Source of the DNA: Bradyrhizobium sp. CB1717
GTDB lineage: Bacteria > Pseudomonadota > Alphaproteobacteria > Rhizobiales > Xanthobacteraceae
Direction of reading: 5' to 3'
NCBI RefSeq assembly: GCF_029714325.1
Contig: NZ_CP121666.1
Span: forward strand, 4,588,001-4,652,000
DNA: 64,000 nt
Shown here: one piece after another, positions 45,377 through 54,058 of the stretch
Layout: every line of letters begins with the position of its first letter
Position numbering within the stretch: position 1 is the stretch's first letter
The notes under the pieces: generated by a model
Told to the model about the DNA's origin: nothing
Database searches by the model: none
Seen by the model: only the letters and a program-made list of their open reading frames with translations
Made by a program: the position numbers and the translations under genes

Positions 45377-46353
45377 CGGGCTCCCCGCTGATCGAGGTCG
45401 AAGACCTCCGCATCGATCTCGATGACGGATCGCGGCGCGTTGCGGCAGCGGAAGGCATTTCGTTCCGCATCGATCGCGGCGAGACGTTCGGCCTCGTCGG
45501 CGAGTCCGGTTGCGGCAAGAGCATCACGGCGCTCGCCTTGATCGGACTGTTGCGGTCGCCTTTGTCGATCGGCAGCGGTGTCATCCGGTTCGACGGGCGG
45601 GAAATCCAGCGCCTGTCTGCAGCCGGCCAGCGGGAGCTGCGTGGCAACCGCATCGCCATGATCTTCCAGGAGCCGATGACGGCGCTGAATCCGGTCTCGC
45701 CGGTGGGGCGGCAGATCGCCGAGATGTTCGTGCTGCACAAGGGCAAGAGCTGGCGGGAAGCCAACCAGCTCGCGGTCGAGGCGCTCGCGAGTGTCCGCGT
45801 GCCCGCGCCGGAGCGGCGTGTGAACGATTATCCGCATCAGCTGTCCGGCGGCATGCGCCAGCGCGTCATGATCGCCATTGCGCTCGCCTGCGGTCCGGAC
45901 CTCCTGATCGCCGACGAGCCGACCACCGCGCTCGACGTGACCGTGCAGGCGGAGATCATCGAGCTGATGCGCAATCTCTGCGCCGAGCGCGGAACGGCGA
46001 TCCTGATGATCAGCCATGATCTCGGCCTCGTCGCCAATGTCTGCCGCCGCGTCGCCGTCATGTATGCCGGTCGCATTGTCGAGGAGCGCGGCTCCGCCGA
46101 TATCTTCCGCGCGCCCTCGCACCCCTATACCCAGGGCCTCGTCGCCTCGCTGCCGCGGCTGGGCAGCCGCGCCGCGCTCGGCCGCACCCGGCTGAAGGAA
46201 ATCGCGGGCGTGGTCCCGGCGATCACCAGTTTTCCGGATGGCTGCCGGTTCAATCCGCGCTGCGCCCAGGCGACCGAGATCTGTCGGACAGTCGCGCCGC
46301 AGACGGATGTCCTCGAGGCCGGCGGTTTCGTCAGGTGTTACCACCATGCATGA
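45373..46353 (+). CDS. Oligopeptide ABC transporter ATP-binding protein (DppD type)
   Basis: A 326-aa ATPase. Walker A is GESGCGKS (about residue 42), the ABC signature is [12 protein letters not shown], Walker B is [12 protein letters not shown], and the H-loop is ISHDL. The C-terminal oligopeptide domain with [19 protein letters not shown] carries the conserved Cys cluster (4Fe-4S-type motif seen in DppD/OppD). The start is ATG 45373, overlapping the permease by ATGA; the end overlaps the second ATPase by 8 nt. Confidence 0.93.
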   Translation: MTGSPLIEVEDLRIDLDDGSRRVAAAEGISFRIDRGETFGLVGESGCGKSITALALIGLLRSPLSIGSGVIRFDGREIQRLSAAGQRELRGNRIAMIFQEPMTALNPVSPVGRQIAEMFVLHKGKSWREANQLAVEALASVRVPAPERRVNDYPHQLSGGMRQRVMIAIALACGPDLLIADEPTTALDVTVQAEIIELMRNLCAERGTAILMISHDLGLVANVCRRVAVMYAGRIVEERGSADIFRAPSHPYTQGLVASLPRLGSRAALGRTRLKEIAGVVPAITSFPDGCRFNPRCAQATEICRTVAPQTDVLEAGGFVRCYHHA

Positions 46354-47392
46354 GCCGCAGCGGAAGCCGGACGAGGATCTCATCCTCAGGGTCGAGGATC
46401 TCGCGGTTCATTTTCCGCTGGGAGGCGGCTTGTTCGGCCGCGAGCGGCGGCTGCTCCGTGCCGTCGACGGCGTCGATCTCACGCTGAAGCGTGGGGAATG
46501 CCTCGGCCTCGTCGGCGAGTCCGGGTCGGGCAAGTCGACGGTCGCCTTGTCGATCCTCGGGCTGTTGAAGCCGACGCGCGGCCGTATCGTGGTGGACGGG
46601 CGCGAGGTCGCGACGGACAGCCAATCCGCCGATCGCAAGGCCCTGGCACGCACCGTGCAGATCGTGTTTCAGGATCCCTATGCGTCGCTCAACCCACGCC
46701 AGACCGTTCGCCGCACGCTCGAGGATCCCCTGCGGGTGCATGGGCTGGCCGCCAAAAGCGAGATCGAGGATCGCGTCGCGACCATGCTCAAACATGTGGG
46801 ATTGCGCCCCGAACAGGCCGACCGCTACCCGCATGAATTCTCCGGCGGCCAGCGCCAGCGCATCGGCATCGCCCGCGCCCTGATCCTCAATCCAAAGATC
46901 GTCATCTGCGACGAGCCCGTCTCGGCGCTCGACGTCTCGATCCGCGCCCAGATCATCAACCTGCTGCTGGAACTGAAGGACACGCTCGGCCTGTCCTACA
47001 TCATGATCAGCCACGACCTCGGCGTGGTCGAGCACATGAGCGACCGCGTCGCCGTGATGTATCTCGGCCGCATCGTCGAGAACGGCGACTGGCGCGAGAT
47101 TTTCGAGCGGCCGGCGCATCCCTATACGCAAGCCCTGATCGCCGCCATCCCCGATCCTCTGCGCCACGCCCCGCTGGCGACGACAGGTGGCGACTTGCCC
47201 AATCCGCTCAACCCGCCGAACGGATGCGCCTTCAGCCCGCGGTGTCGTTACGCGGAAGCGGTGTGCCGGAGCGAGCCAGGGCCGGTGTTGGAGACGCGGC
47301 CCGATGGGCATGCTGTGCGATGCTGGCGGAGTGAGGAGATTGCAGGGCAGGCGGGATTAGCTCCGGTCTGGAGTAGAGGCCTCCAAGGATAG
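46346..47392 (+). CDS. Oligopeptide ABC transporter ATP-binding protein (DppF type)
   Basis: A 348-aa ATPase pairing with the DppD-type subunit. Walker A is GESGSGKS, the signature is FSGGQRQRIGIARAL, Walker B is IVICDEPVSALD, and the C-terminal Cys cluster lies in GCAFSPRCRYAEAVC. The start is ATG 46346 ([14 protein letters not shown]), inside the end of the first ATPase. It is the last gene of the importer operon. Confidence 0.93.
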   Translation: MHEPQRKPDEDLILRVEDLAVHFPLGGGLFGRERRLLRAVDGVDLTLKRGECLGLVGESGSGKSTVALSILGLLKPTRGRIVVDGREVATDSQSADRKALARTVQIVFQDPYASLNPRQTVRRTLEDPLRVHGLAAKSEIEDRVATMLKHVGLRPEQADRYPHEFSGGQRQRIGIARALILNPKIVICDEPVSALDVSIRAQIINLLLELKDTLGLSYIMISHDLGVVEHMSDRVAVMYLGRIVENGDWREIFERPAHPYTQALIAAIPDPLRHAPLATTGGDLPNPLNPPNGCAFSPRCRYAEAVCRSEPGPVLETRPDGHAVRCWRSEEIAGQAGLAPVWSRGLQG

Positions 47393-48002
47393 AGCGCTGG
47401 TGGAGGCGAGAGCGTTCGTGCCGATCGCCAACGTCAGCCAGCTTCTCAAAATTTGCAATGCGCGAAAAGGTCAGCAGGACTCCGTCAATTGTTGGTGGCG
47501 AGTCATCGCTCGCCCGATTGGGTGACGTCGTTCTGTCGTGGAAATGACAAGCCTCAAGAGCTCGATTTCAGTTGGCCAAAAGTTGCTTGTTGGTAGTGAA
47601 TTGGTTCACACGGTTTTCACGGTGAGGCGCATAAATTGTCTCTACGCGGCCGTGTATTTGCTGATGAACACGTGATGCAAAGAACAGGAGAGCGGCTTGG
47701 ACGACAGAGCATGTCATGCTAAAGTCGCCCTGTGGTTGTGCAAAGGGAAGTGCTAGCGCGCGCCTTCCCCAACGATAAGTGCTTTCGGCTTCGGCGAACT
47801 TTCGGGGCCAATTTTCGACCTGCTTTGACGTTTGAGAGGTCGCAACAGCAGCGATAGCAGGCAAGGAACGGTGGCGCTCCGGCTGGTCACGCCAGCCTTT
47901 CCCGCCGTTGATGCCGCATACAAAGCTGATCCAACGTCGACACGAGCAAAGCGTATCTTGCTCGTTCGGGGCGCTCTACCGGCGAAGTTGGGGTGCAAAC
48001 GC
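47393..48002. other. 610-bp AT-richer intergenic region before the CHAT locus
   Basis: This stretch is visibly richer in A/T than the flanking genes and codes for nothing convincing; a 98-codon minus-strand frame (47568-47864) lacks coding character. It presumably holds the promoter of the ankyrin/CHAT operon. The shift in composition suggests a junction between core and acquired DNA. Confidence 0.4.
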
Positions 48003-49247
48003 ATGACAGACGAAGAGATCGTGCTGGCAGGAGCGGCCATCAGGGGTGATCTGGCGGCCGTCACCGAAGGGCTGAACAGAGGAGTGCCGCCAAACATCTA
48101 TTTGGGAGGGCCGACATTGCTCAACCTCCTGGCTGAACGTGGCCAAGTCGATGTTCTTCGCCTCATGCTGTCCAAGGGAGCCGATCCGAACTCGGTCGGC
48201 GATAACGGATTCTCCGCCCTCATGTCCGCCGCGATGACGGGTCAACTCGCCGCCGTGAACATATTGCTCGACCATGGCGCCGATCGGGATCTGCGGGACA
48301 CGCACGGAAGGTCCGCGTTGGATGCGGCTTTGATCAATGAGCATGTTGCCGTTGTCGAACGCCTTCGACGAAGGCCGAACGCCTTCGGCGGGGCAGATCC
48401 CATGGGTCAACTGAAAGCATTCTTCGATGCATATGCGAGGCTTCGGCGTGTGAGCCTGCAGGCCACGTTCGCTTCGATGGGCTGGAATCTGCCGCCAGTT
48501 GCCGTGGCAACGCTGGGAGCGTCGTCGATGCGGGTGGACGAGACGACGATCGCGGAACTTCAGCAGATCGAGACGGTTTTTTTGGCCCTTGCGATCCAGC
48601 CAGCTCCGGCCTCGGGATGGCCGGCGCCGCCTCTCGCGCAAGCGGCTGAATGTTCCCGGCTCTCGGCGTTCATCCTCGATACCGTGTTGGAGTTACCAGA
48701 TCGCGCTGCGCCTCGATACAAGTTGGCGCAAGCCAATTTCGAAAGAGCTGGCCTGTTGGCGGACGCCCGGGAAGCGGCCGAAAATGCGGCAGCATGTGTC
48801 GACGTTTCGGCCGGCAATGTCGAGCAGCGGCTTTCGCGCGCGCGGGCGGCGGCCGCTTCGGCACCTCCTTCGACGGTTTCGAAAGCGTCTTGTTTGATCC
48901 GGCTGGGCGAAATCCAACTGCAAACCGGCAATCAATGGGCGGCGATCGCGACGTTTAACGACGCGGATGCAACCATGAAGCTGGCCGGTTACGACCAGCC
49001 TCCGGCCCCCGGCACGATCCTGGCCGAGATGCTGGCGTCGATGAGGAGCGACACGGGAAACGGCGCGCAATTGATGCAGCGTGCCGGTAACATCCTCAAG
49101 CTCAGGCTCCTCTTCTACCGATTGTACAGCGGCTTGAAGAATGCATATGCCCCGGTCGATGCGGGCAACCTCGGAAACCGGAGTCTGGCCGATCACTACG
49201 CGGGCCTCATCGAGAAGCATCAATTGCTAACCCAGCGGAAGCAGTAG
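48003..49247 (+). CDS. Ankyrin-repeat/TPR-like protein, upstream partner of a CHAT protease
   Basis: A 414-aa cytoplasmic protein. I start it at ATG 48003 (MTDEEIVLAGAAIRGDL); the frame opens earlier without a good start. Residues ~8-125 form three to four ankyrin repeats: GPTLLNLLAERGQVDVLRLMLSKGADPN and GFSALMSAAMTGQLAAVNILLDHGADRDL are clear. After an unassigned middle, residues ~235-345 are helical and TPR-like (YKLAQANFERAGLLADAREAAENAAA; CLIRLGEIQLQTGNQWAAIATFNDADAT). The stop TAG is one nucleotide before the GTG of the CHAT gene, so the two are coupled or are halves of a split protein. Ankyrin/TPR modules bind proteins; a sensing or scaffold role is inferred. Confidence 0.85.
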   Translation: MTDEEIVLAGAAIRGDLAAVTEGLNRGVPPNIYLGGPTLLNLLAERGQVDVLRLMLSKGADPNSVGDNGFSALMSAAMTGQLAAVNILLDHGADRDLRDTHGRSALDAALINEHVAVVERLRRRPNAFGGADPMGQLKAFFDAYARLRRVSLQATFASMGWNLPPVAVATLGASSMRVDETTIAELQQIETVFLALAIQPAPASGWPAPPLAQAAECSRLSAFILDTVLELPDRAAPRYKLAQANFERAGLLADAREAAENAAACVDVSAGNVEQRLSRARAAAASAPPSTVSKASCLIRLGEIQLQTGNQWAAIATFNDADATMKLAGYDQPPAPGTILAEMLASMRSDTGNGAQLMQRAGNILKLRLLFYRLYSGLKNAYAPVDAGNLGNRSLADHYAGLIEKHQLLTQRKQ

Positions 49248-49248
49248 T

Positions 49249-50838
49249 GTGCTCCTGGCGGTCAACCAGCTCCTGACTGAAGTTCGGCTCCAGCGCCTCT
49301 CCGGCGTTCGCGGGCGCGACAGGCTGGCGGCGGCCGAGCGGCTCGCAGCGCATGCGGCCCTGCTGACACAGCGCGTTATCAAAGCCGCTTCCCTGCTGGA
49401 AGTGGCGGATGCCTGGCTCGATGAAGAGCCCGACAAGGCGCGACGCTTCGCCGTGCAGGCACGCGGGTTGGTGGACGAGACGTCCGCCCCCAACGTTACG
49501 GCGCTCTCGCTCGCGATCGAGGCGGACGCGGCGATGAAGGGCGACGAGCCCAGGCCGGAATGCGCCTACGACCTGACGCAGCGCGCGATCAAGCTGGCTC
49601 GACAGCATCGCGAACGAATAACTGATCCAATTCTTCGGGCCACCGCCATGCGGGATCGCATTCGCGTCTTCGAGAGCGCGACCTCGGCGGCGATGGCCGC
49701 TGGACATCTGGCGTGTGCACTGAAGGCAGCAGAGAACCAGCGGCCCGCGCTACCAAGCGAACCGCCATTGGATTTGAAGCTGGTTCAGGATGCTCTGCAC
49801 ATTGGTGAGCTCGCCATCGTCTATACCTGGTTGGCAACTGACCGTCTTCTGGTCGCGACCGTCGAACGAAATGCGTTGCAATCGGTGTCGGTGACGGTGG
49901 ATCCGGAGGCTTTGCGCATTCTGGAATCGTTCTCGGCCCATCTTCGAAACGGCGAGGTCAAAGGCTGGTCCTTCACTCCCAAAGAGGCTGAATTGCTCGA
50001 CGTCCTGTGCCCTGTGTTGTTGCCCTGCCTGGTGACGTCCCGACTGGCGAGCGTCCGGAAGCTCTTCATTCTTCCGCATCGGTCGCTCCATGCGATTCCC
50101 TTCAGCATGCTCAGGTTTGAGGAAAGGCGGCTCGGGTTACGCTTTCCATGGACAACGATCCCAAATCTCGGGGCCATCCACCGTCGCATACCGGTTGCCG
50201 ACGGGCGAGGCGTAGTTGCTGTGGGTATCGACTACTATCCCGATGCTCGGCCCACCAGGGGATTTGACGGTGCTGCCGAAGAAATCGTTGCAAGGCACGA
50301 GGCTCGGGGACTTCCGGCTAGTCGGCTCGCGGAGCCGGGCGCCTGCAAGTCATTCGCACGGATGCTGGCCGTCCGTGAGCTGGACCATGCCGCCTTCTTG
50401 CTGCTGGCTTGCCACGGCACGTCCGCGCAGGGCGACGTCCCTGGAGAGTCGTTCCTGCAGCTGGGGTCGGAACGCCTGACTGCAGACATGATCTCCACGT
50501 CTCGCGTTCCCGCCGACCTTGTCGTGCTCGTTGCCTGCTGCTCCGGGCAACGAGCCGTCGGCGGGATGGGGATTCAATTTTGGCCCGGGGACGATCTGTT
50601 TGGGCTCCAGGCCGCATTTCGCGCCGCCGGCGCGCGCCAGGTGATCGGATCACTCTGGAATGCCGAGGTCGGCGCCGCCAAGACAATGGCGGGCATCGCG
50701 TACGATGCCTGGGTCAATGGCGCGGATGCTGCGGCTAGCGTCCAAATAGCAGCGCTGGAACTCTACAAGAACGTCTTGCACCGGGCACACTACGACTGGG
50801 CGCCGTTCACGGCGATGCAGTTTGGCATGAAAGCATAG
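49249..50838 (+). CDS. CHAT-domain protease with TPR-like N-terminus
   Basis: A 529-aa protein. The start is GTG 49249; its frame is closed by a stop at 49228, so no longer version exists. The N-terminal ~170 residues are alpha-helical and TPR-like (LEVADAWLDEEPDKARRFAVQARGLVDE; AYDLTQRAIKLARQHRERI; CALKAAENQRPALPSEPP). The C-terminal ~350 residues are a CHAT caspase-like peptidase: the catalytic His389 is in LLACHGTS and Cys430 in VLVACCSGQ, the usual HG and ACxSG motifs, followed by DDLFGLQAAFRAAGARQVIGSLWNA. Both catalytic residues are present, so it is predicted active. Relatives include TPR-CHAT of type III-E CRISPR and other conflict systems; no CRISPR array is near here. Confidence 0.88.
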   Translation: MLLAVNQLLTEVRLQRLSGVRGRDRLAAAERLAAHAALLTQRVIKAASLLEVADAWLDEEPDKARRFAVQARGLVDETSAPNVTALSLAIEADAAMKGDEPRPECAYDLTQRAIKLARQHRERITDPILRATAMRDRIRVFESATSAAMAAGHLACALKAAENQRPALPSEPPLDLKLVQDALHIGELAIVYTWLATDRLLVATVERNALQSVSVTVDPEALRILESFSAHLRNGEVKGWSFTPKEAELLDVLCPVLLPCLVTSRLASVRKLFILPHRSLHAIPFSMLRFEERRLGLRFPWTTIPNLGAIHRRIPVADGRGVVAVGIDYYPDARPTRGFDGAAEEIVARHEARGLPASRLAEPGACKSFARMLAVRELDHAAFLLLACHGTSAQGDVPGESFLQLGSERLTADMISTSRVPADLVVLVACCSGQRAVGGMGIQFWPGDDLFGLQAAFRAAGARQVIGSLWNAEVGAAKTMAGIAYDAWVNGADAAASVQIAALELYKNVLHRAHYDWAPFTAMQFGMKA

Positions 50839-50853
50839 CGAACGGAGGTTGCA

Positions 50854-51228
50854 ATGAGTTTGCAGATATTCGTCGAGATCAATGGGGACCCGGACCCCAA
50901 AATCGCCGCTAAACACGAAGACGAGATCGCTGCGTTGGCGCGCACGAATCTCGGGGATGTAAAGGGTGTTGCGGTTGATGGCATGGCTGTGCGTTCGGAG
51001 GCAAATCTCGATCCCGCGGCGGTCGCCCATCTCGCAGTCCTGCTCACCGCTATGACCGGCGCGGTCGGCGCCGGAACGACGCTTCTTGTTGCCTTGCGCA
51101 AAATGGTCAGGGAAGGCGGAGCCTTGATCCGGGCCATCAAGGTGGAGATCGCCGGGACGCTGCGTTCGCTGGAGAGCGTTACGCCGGAGGAGATCGACAA
51201 GGAATTGCGCGCGCCCCTCAGGGATTGA
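50854..51228 (+). CDS. Small one-TM protein after the CHAT protease, EACC1-like layout
   Basis: A 124-aa protein. A short soluble N-terminus (MSLQIFVEINGDPDPKIAAKHEDEIAALARTNLGDVKGV) is followed by a hydrophobic segment (residues ~58-80, AHLAVLLTAMTGAVGAGTTLLVAL) and a C-terminal soluble part (AIKVEIAGTLRSLESVTPEEIDKELRAPL). This order, small domain, Gly/Ala-rich membrane segment, small beta/alpha tail, resembles effector-associated constant component 1 (EACC1), which accompanies caspase and CHAT effectors in conflict systems. That resemblance is from architecture only. AACGGAGG precedes the ATG, and the gene is 15 nt after the CHAT stop, in the same operon. Confidence 0.75.
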   Translation: MSLQIFVEINGDPDPKIAAKHEDEIAALARTNLGDVKGVAVDGMAVRSEANLDPAAVAHLAVLLTAMTGAVGAGTTLLVALRKMVREGGALIRAIKVEIAGTLRSLESVTPEEIDKELRAPLRD

Positions 51229-51358
51229 AAAGCTCAAGGGGTCACCGCCGCTCATTGCAGCTCAATGATGGGAGGCTCCCATTTTCGGAATCATCAGCAA
51301 GCTCTTCCAGCCGAAGAATCCATACCAGGGTTTCCTTGGAAAAATCTGGGACATATGG

Positions 51359-52081
51359 ATGCATCACAATGTGGCCCACGCGACCCTTTTGGCGCGGTGG
51401 TCGTGGCAAAAATTACCTGCGGAGATCATCGGACAGGCCGCGGCGATAAAACAGCAGGCCGATTCCTATAATCGCCGGCGGGAGATCGACGACCAGGTTG
51501 CCCTTCGGCTTGGCTCCCTTGGGATATCTCCCGGCTTCACCGGTGGCGGGCTCCTGGGCTTCAATCTGGAGGAGGCCATGTTCATCGGCGTGATGGGCAT
51601 GATCCGCCAACACAACGGCGACCCGCCGCCCGGATCGGAGGATGCGGTCGCGGTGGCAGAGCTCGTCCTAACGGGACAAAGGCAACCGCACGAGGCGTTC
51701 ATTGCTGCCATGCCGCCCATGGCACGGCAGCAAGTCGCGGCATTGCTCCCCGTCGTCAAACTGATCGGTCTTGAAAAGCTGTTTCTGGTCGCGTCCTATG
51801 TGCAGGCTGCCTTTGCGCTCCCGCGCGACCGCATTATCCACTTGTTGCCTGACGCAAATCGTCTGCGGCTTCAGTCGCTTTACGAACTCGTGCAGAGCAT
51901 GCCTCTCAGTGAAACAGATCGGCCAAAGATGCACGCCGCTTTTCTTTGGTTTGTCACTGAGCTCATCGACCAAGGCGTCATTACGAATGTCGGCATCGCC
52001 AAGGAGCAGATCGTGCAGAGTCAATCCTACAACGATGTGGTCCGCCGGCTCTTCGAGCTTGGCTGGCTGACAGCTGAATGA
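51359..52081 (+). CDS. Unknown protein, last gene of the CHAT locus
   Basis: A 240-aa protein from ATG 51359, with no family that I recognise. The reading frame is open upstream to 51269 and that part reads like protein (FGIISKLFQPKNPYQGFLG), so the true start is probably earlier. The best Shine-Dalgarno, GGGAGG at 51270-51275, sits five bases before an in-frame ATT at 51281, which would give 266 aa with a non-standard start. The body is mostly helical (residues ~20-50 and 100-235, with VAALLPVVKLIGLEKLFLVASYVQAAFAL). A Gly-rich turn (GFTGGGLLGFNLEE) lies near residue 60. It follows the small TM gene by at most 130 nt and probably belongs to the same transcript. Confidence 0.75.
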   Translation: MHHNVAHATLLARWSWQKLPAEIIGQAAAIKQQADSYNRRREIDDQVALRLGSLGISPGFTGGGLLGFNLEEAMFIGVMGMIRQHNGDPPPGSEDAVAVAELVLTGQRQPHEAFIAAMPPMARQQVAALLPVVKLIGLEKLFLVASYVQAAFALPRDRIIHLLPDANRLRLQSLYELVQSMPLSETDRPKMHAAFLWFVTELIDQGVITNVGIAKEQIVQSQSYNDVVRRLFELGWLTAE

Positions 52082-52167
52082 GTCCTTAGAGGTCAGGCGC
52101 CGCCTCTCACAACAGCTCTTACGGCACGTTTCGGATCACCTTCGCCCCCACAAAGACTTTGCTTCTG

Positions 52168-52539
52168 CTATTGCTTGTTTCGATTCTTGCTCGCCCCTCG
52201 GAGCGGCGTGGTCGATGCCAGCGCATTCGCGGTGTCCGTCATCTGGATGCACGTAAGGAGATCGACGTAGCTTTGGGCCCCGCCTGATACGGCCTCGCCC
52301 TCGCATGAATCGCGGACAGCCGGCCTGGTCGCCGTCCATATTGTTCCAAGTTGCTGTTGCGCGGCCCTTTCGTCGCGCATGCAATCCGCATCGCTCTGTG
52401 CCAACGCCAATCCCATTGCTTTGTCAGTTTCGGACGTCGCTTTGCAGAGCACTTCGATCTTCAATTCGGGAACACGATCGGAGACCGGTATCAACGAATG
52501 ATTTCCGAGCATTGCAAGTGAAAACAGAATGACTTTCAT
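52168..52539 (-). CDS. Small secreted protein with conserved Cys
   Basis: A 123-aa protein. ATG 52539 (MKVILFSLAMLGNHSLIPVSD) starts a short signal-like segment. The mature part has at least four Cys: EVLCKATSETDKAMGLALAQSDADCMRDERAAQQQLGTIW, then RDSCEGEA and LLTCIQM, a pattern suited to disulfides in the periplasm. I do not recognise a family. It lies 14 nt after the 52554-52796 gene on the same strand, likely co-transcribed. Confidence 0.65.
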   Translation of the reverse strand: MKVILFSLAMLGNHSLIPVSDRVPELKIEVLCKATSETDKAMGLALAQSDADCMRDERAAQQQLGTIWTATRPAVRDSCEGEAVSGGAQSYVDLLTCIQMTDTANALASTTPLRGASKNRNKQ

Positions 52540-52553
52540 CTCTCTCTCCGGTC

Positions 52554-52796
52554 CTAAAATTGTCCCGGCTGTGCCGGCGGAGCCGGCCAATCGGATCTGA
52601 GATTGCTACGATTGCCGCGATCAAAGAGATCTTGTCGTAAAATCGACCCAAGCTTGGTTGGGGAGATCGGCCCCGGTGAGGGCTGCGCCCGAACCTTCGC
52701 GTCAGGTGAGCGAGCCCGATTACTCGCCGCAGGAACGGGCGTAACCAGGCCAATGGAGAGACTTGCAAGTAGGACAATAAAGCGAGCGTCAATCAT
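52554..52796 (-). CDS. Small secreted Pro-rich protein
   Basis: An 80-aa protein with an N-terminal signal peptide (MIDARFIVLLASLSIGLVTPVPA). The mature chain is short, basic and Pro/Gly/Ser-rich (RARSPDAKVRAQPSPGPISPT...). It ends PPAQPGQF. No domain is recognised. It precedes the Cys-containing secreted protein by 14 nt, so both may be one exported pair. Confidence 0.55.
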   Translation of the reverse strand: MIDARFIVLLASLSIGLVTPVPAASNRARSPDAKVRAQPSPGPISPTKLGSILRQDLFDRGNRSNLRSDWPAPPAQPGQF

Positions 52797-52837
52797 GGCC
52801 GTTCACCGTCAGACGCTCCGCAGCACGGAGGTCTCGT

Positions 52838-52981
52838 TCAGTAACAAGGTGGGTACGGATAGTAGCCGCAGCGCGGCGCATAGGCCTCGTAAGCGGCCCC
52901 CACCGCCGCGGCTCCGACCGCCGCTGCACCCGCGTAATGGGCGTCTCCTGCAATCAACAAACGTCCTGCGCAGGGAGCCAC
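52838..52981 (-). CDS. Possible short Gly/Ala/Tyr-rich protein (GTG start), or a gene remnant
   Basis: A 47-codon frame from GTG 52981 encodes RLLIAGDAHYAGAAAVGAAA, then VGAAYEAYAPRCGYYPYPPCY and a stop. The low-complexity Ala/Gly segment and the Tyr/Pro/Cys tail match a type of small exported protein frequent in Bradyrhizobium, but the usual signal peptide is absent here. An upstream in-frame stop blocks extension. It may therefore be a decayed copy. Confidence 0.35.
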   Translation of the reverse strand: MAPCAGRLLIAGDAHYAGAAAVGAAAVGAAYEAYAPRCGYYPYPPCY

Positions 52982-53086
52982 GGCAATTCATGACAGACGT
53001 TGATTCAGATCAACCTCGGTGGGCGCCGATTGGTGCCGCTCGTCGTGGAACGGCAAGAGACTCGTGAACTCCAGAGCGGCGGATCA

Positions 53087-53806
53087 TTACCGGAAGGCGA
53101 CCTCGCTGAAATCGATCGAGACCAGGAGCATGTCCGTGACGGGCCTGCGATCAGGACCGCGGGCGTAGGCGCGCCGTATGCTTGGCAGACGAATGCCATC
53201 CGCCTCGATATAGCCAGATGTGAGCTGGGCGGCCGGAAAACCTCCCGCGATGTTCACGCTGTAATCATGACGGCGCAGCATCAGGTCCTCGCCGAAGAAG
53301 AAGTCCTGGACCAGGCAGTGGGTTTCCATCCAGCCGGGAAAGTGGGCGCGCAGCACGCGCCAGGTCTCCGCCCCCTCTCGCCAGGCCTCGGCCTCTTCGA
53401 CACGGACCCCATCCATCGCCAGCAGGAACGGTGTCGTGAGATAGGTCCACACGGCTTCGCCGTTGAAGTAGGCGCGGTGCAGGGGATCCCAGGGCGTGTG
53501 CATCTGGTGTCCGGCAAAGGAATCCCGGGGCGCGTAGCGCTCAGCGACCAGCGCACCGTCAAGCTTCTCGATGGCGATCCGGTCCGGCGTGAACATCGTG
53601 CGCTGATCGGGAGCTCCGAAAGGCGTGATGGAAGACCGCTCCTCGTGCAGCCACGCAGTCATGCGCCGCGGATTGCGATCCTGCATCAGGCCCTTCAGCG
53701 GAAAGAGGCCACCACCGGTGACGATGGTGGCCTCGACCTTGCTGCGTCGTTTCCAGCATTCCAAACCGCCATGCGCTTCGAGAACTTGGCCAAGCAACGC
53801 GCTCAT
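53087..53806 (-). CDS. Conserved-looking protein of unknown function
   Basis: A 239-aa protein with no signal peptide or TM helix. It opens MSALLGQVLEAHGGLECWKRRSKVEATIVTGGGLF, a beginning seen in LolA-like or outer-membrane lipid-handling folds, but this is not enough for a call. The middle contains DRIAIEKLDGALVAERYAPRDSFAGHQMHTPWDPLHRAYFNGEAVWTYL; the end contains GFPAAQLTSGYIEADGIRLPSIRRAYARG. The protein is beta-rich. It stands alone between the small secreted genes and the AhpD-like cluster. Confidence 0.75.
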   Translation of the reverse strand: MSALLGQVLEAHGGLECWKRRSKVEATIVTGGGLFPLKGLMQDRNPRRMTAWLHEERSSITPFGAPDQRTMFTPDRIAIEKLDGALVAERYAPRDSFAGHQMHTPWDPLHRAYFNGEAVWTYLTTPFLLAMDGVRVEEAEAWREGAETWRVLRAHFPGWMETHCLVQDFFFGEDLMLRRHDYSVNIAGGFPAAQLTSGYIEADGIRLPSIRRAYARGPDRRPVTDMLLVSIDFSEVAFR

Positions 53807-54058
53807 GGATACCTCATGTCTTCAGGACAGCCGGATCGATCAGCACGGGCTTCCAGTAGCTTTCGCTTTGAGCGAGCGTGCCGATACCAACGGTTCGCCA
53901 ACTCAATGTTATGACTGGCGGCCGACGGCGTCACTTGAAGAAGCAGCCCCCAAATGTAACGCTATGCCGCACCCCGGTGGAAACCGAGGCACCGGTGGCG
54001 CCTGCAATGAAGACTTTATAGCCAGCTCCTGGCTTGCTGCGCGCATGGCTGCCTGGTT

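Noticed and set aside
47568..47864. A 98-codon minus-strand frame before the ankyrin gene
   Set aside because: It has no ribosome site, no domain and poor coding character, and sits in the probable promoter region of the CHAT locus.
48003..52081. A type III-E CRISPR (Craspase) locus because of the TPR-CHAT protein
   Set aside because: No gRAMP/Cas7-11 protein, Csx30-like gene or repeat array is present in or near the locus.
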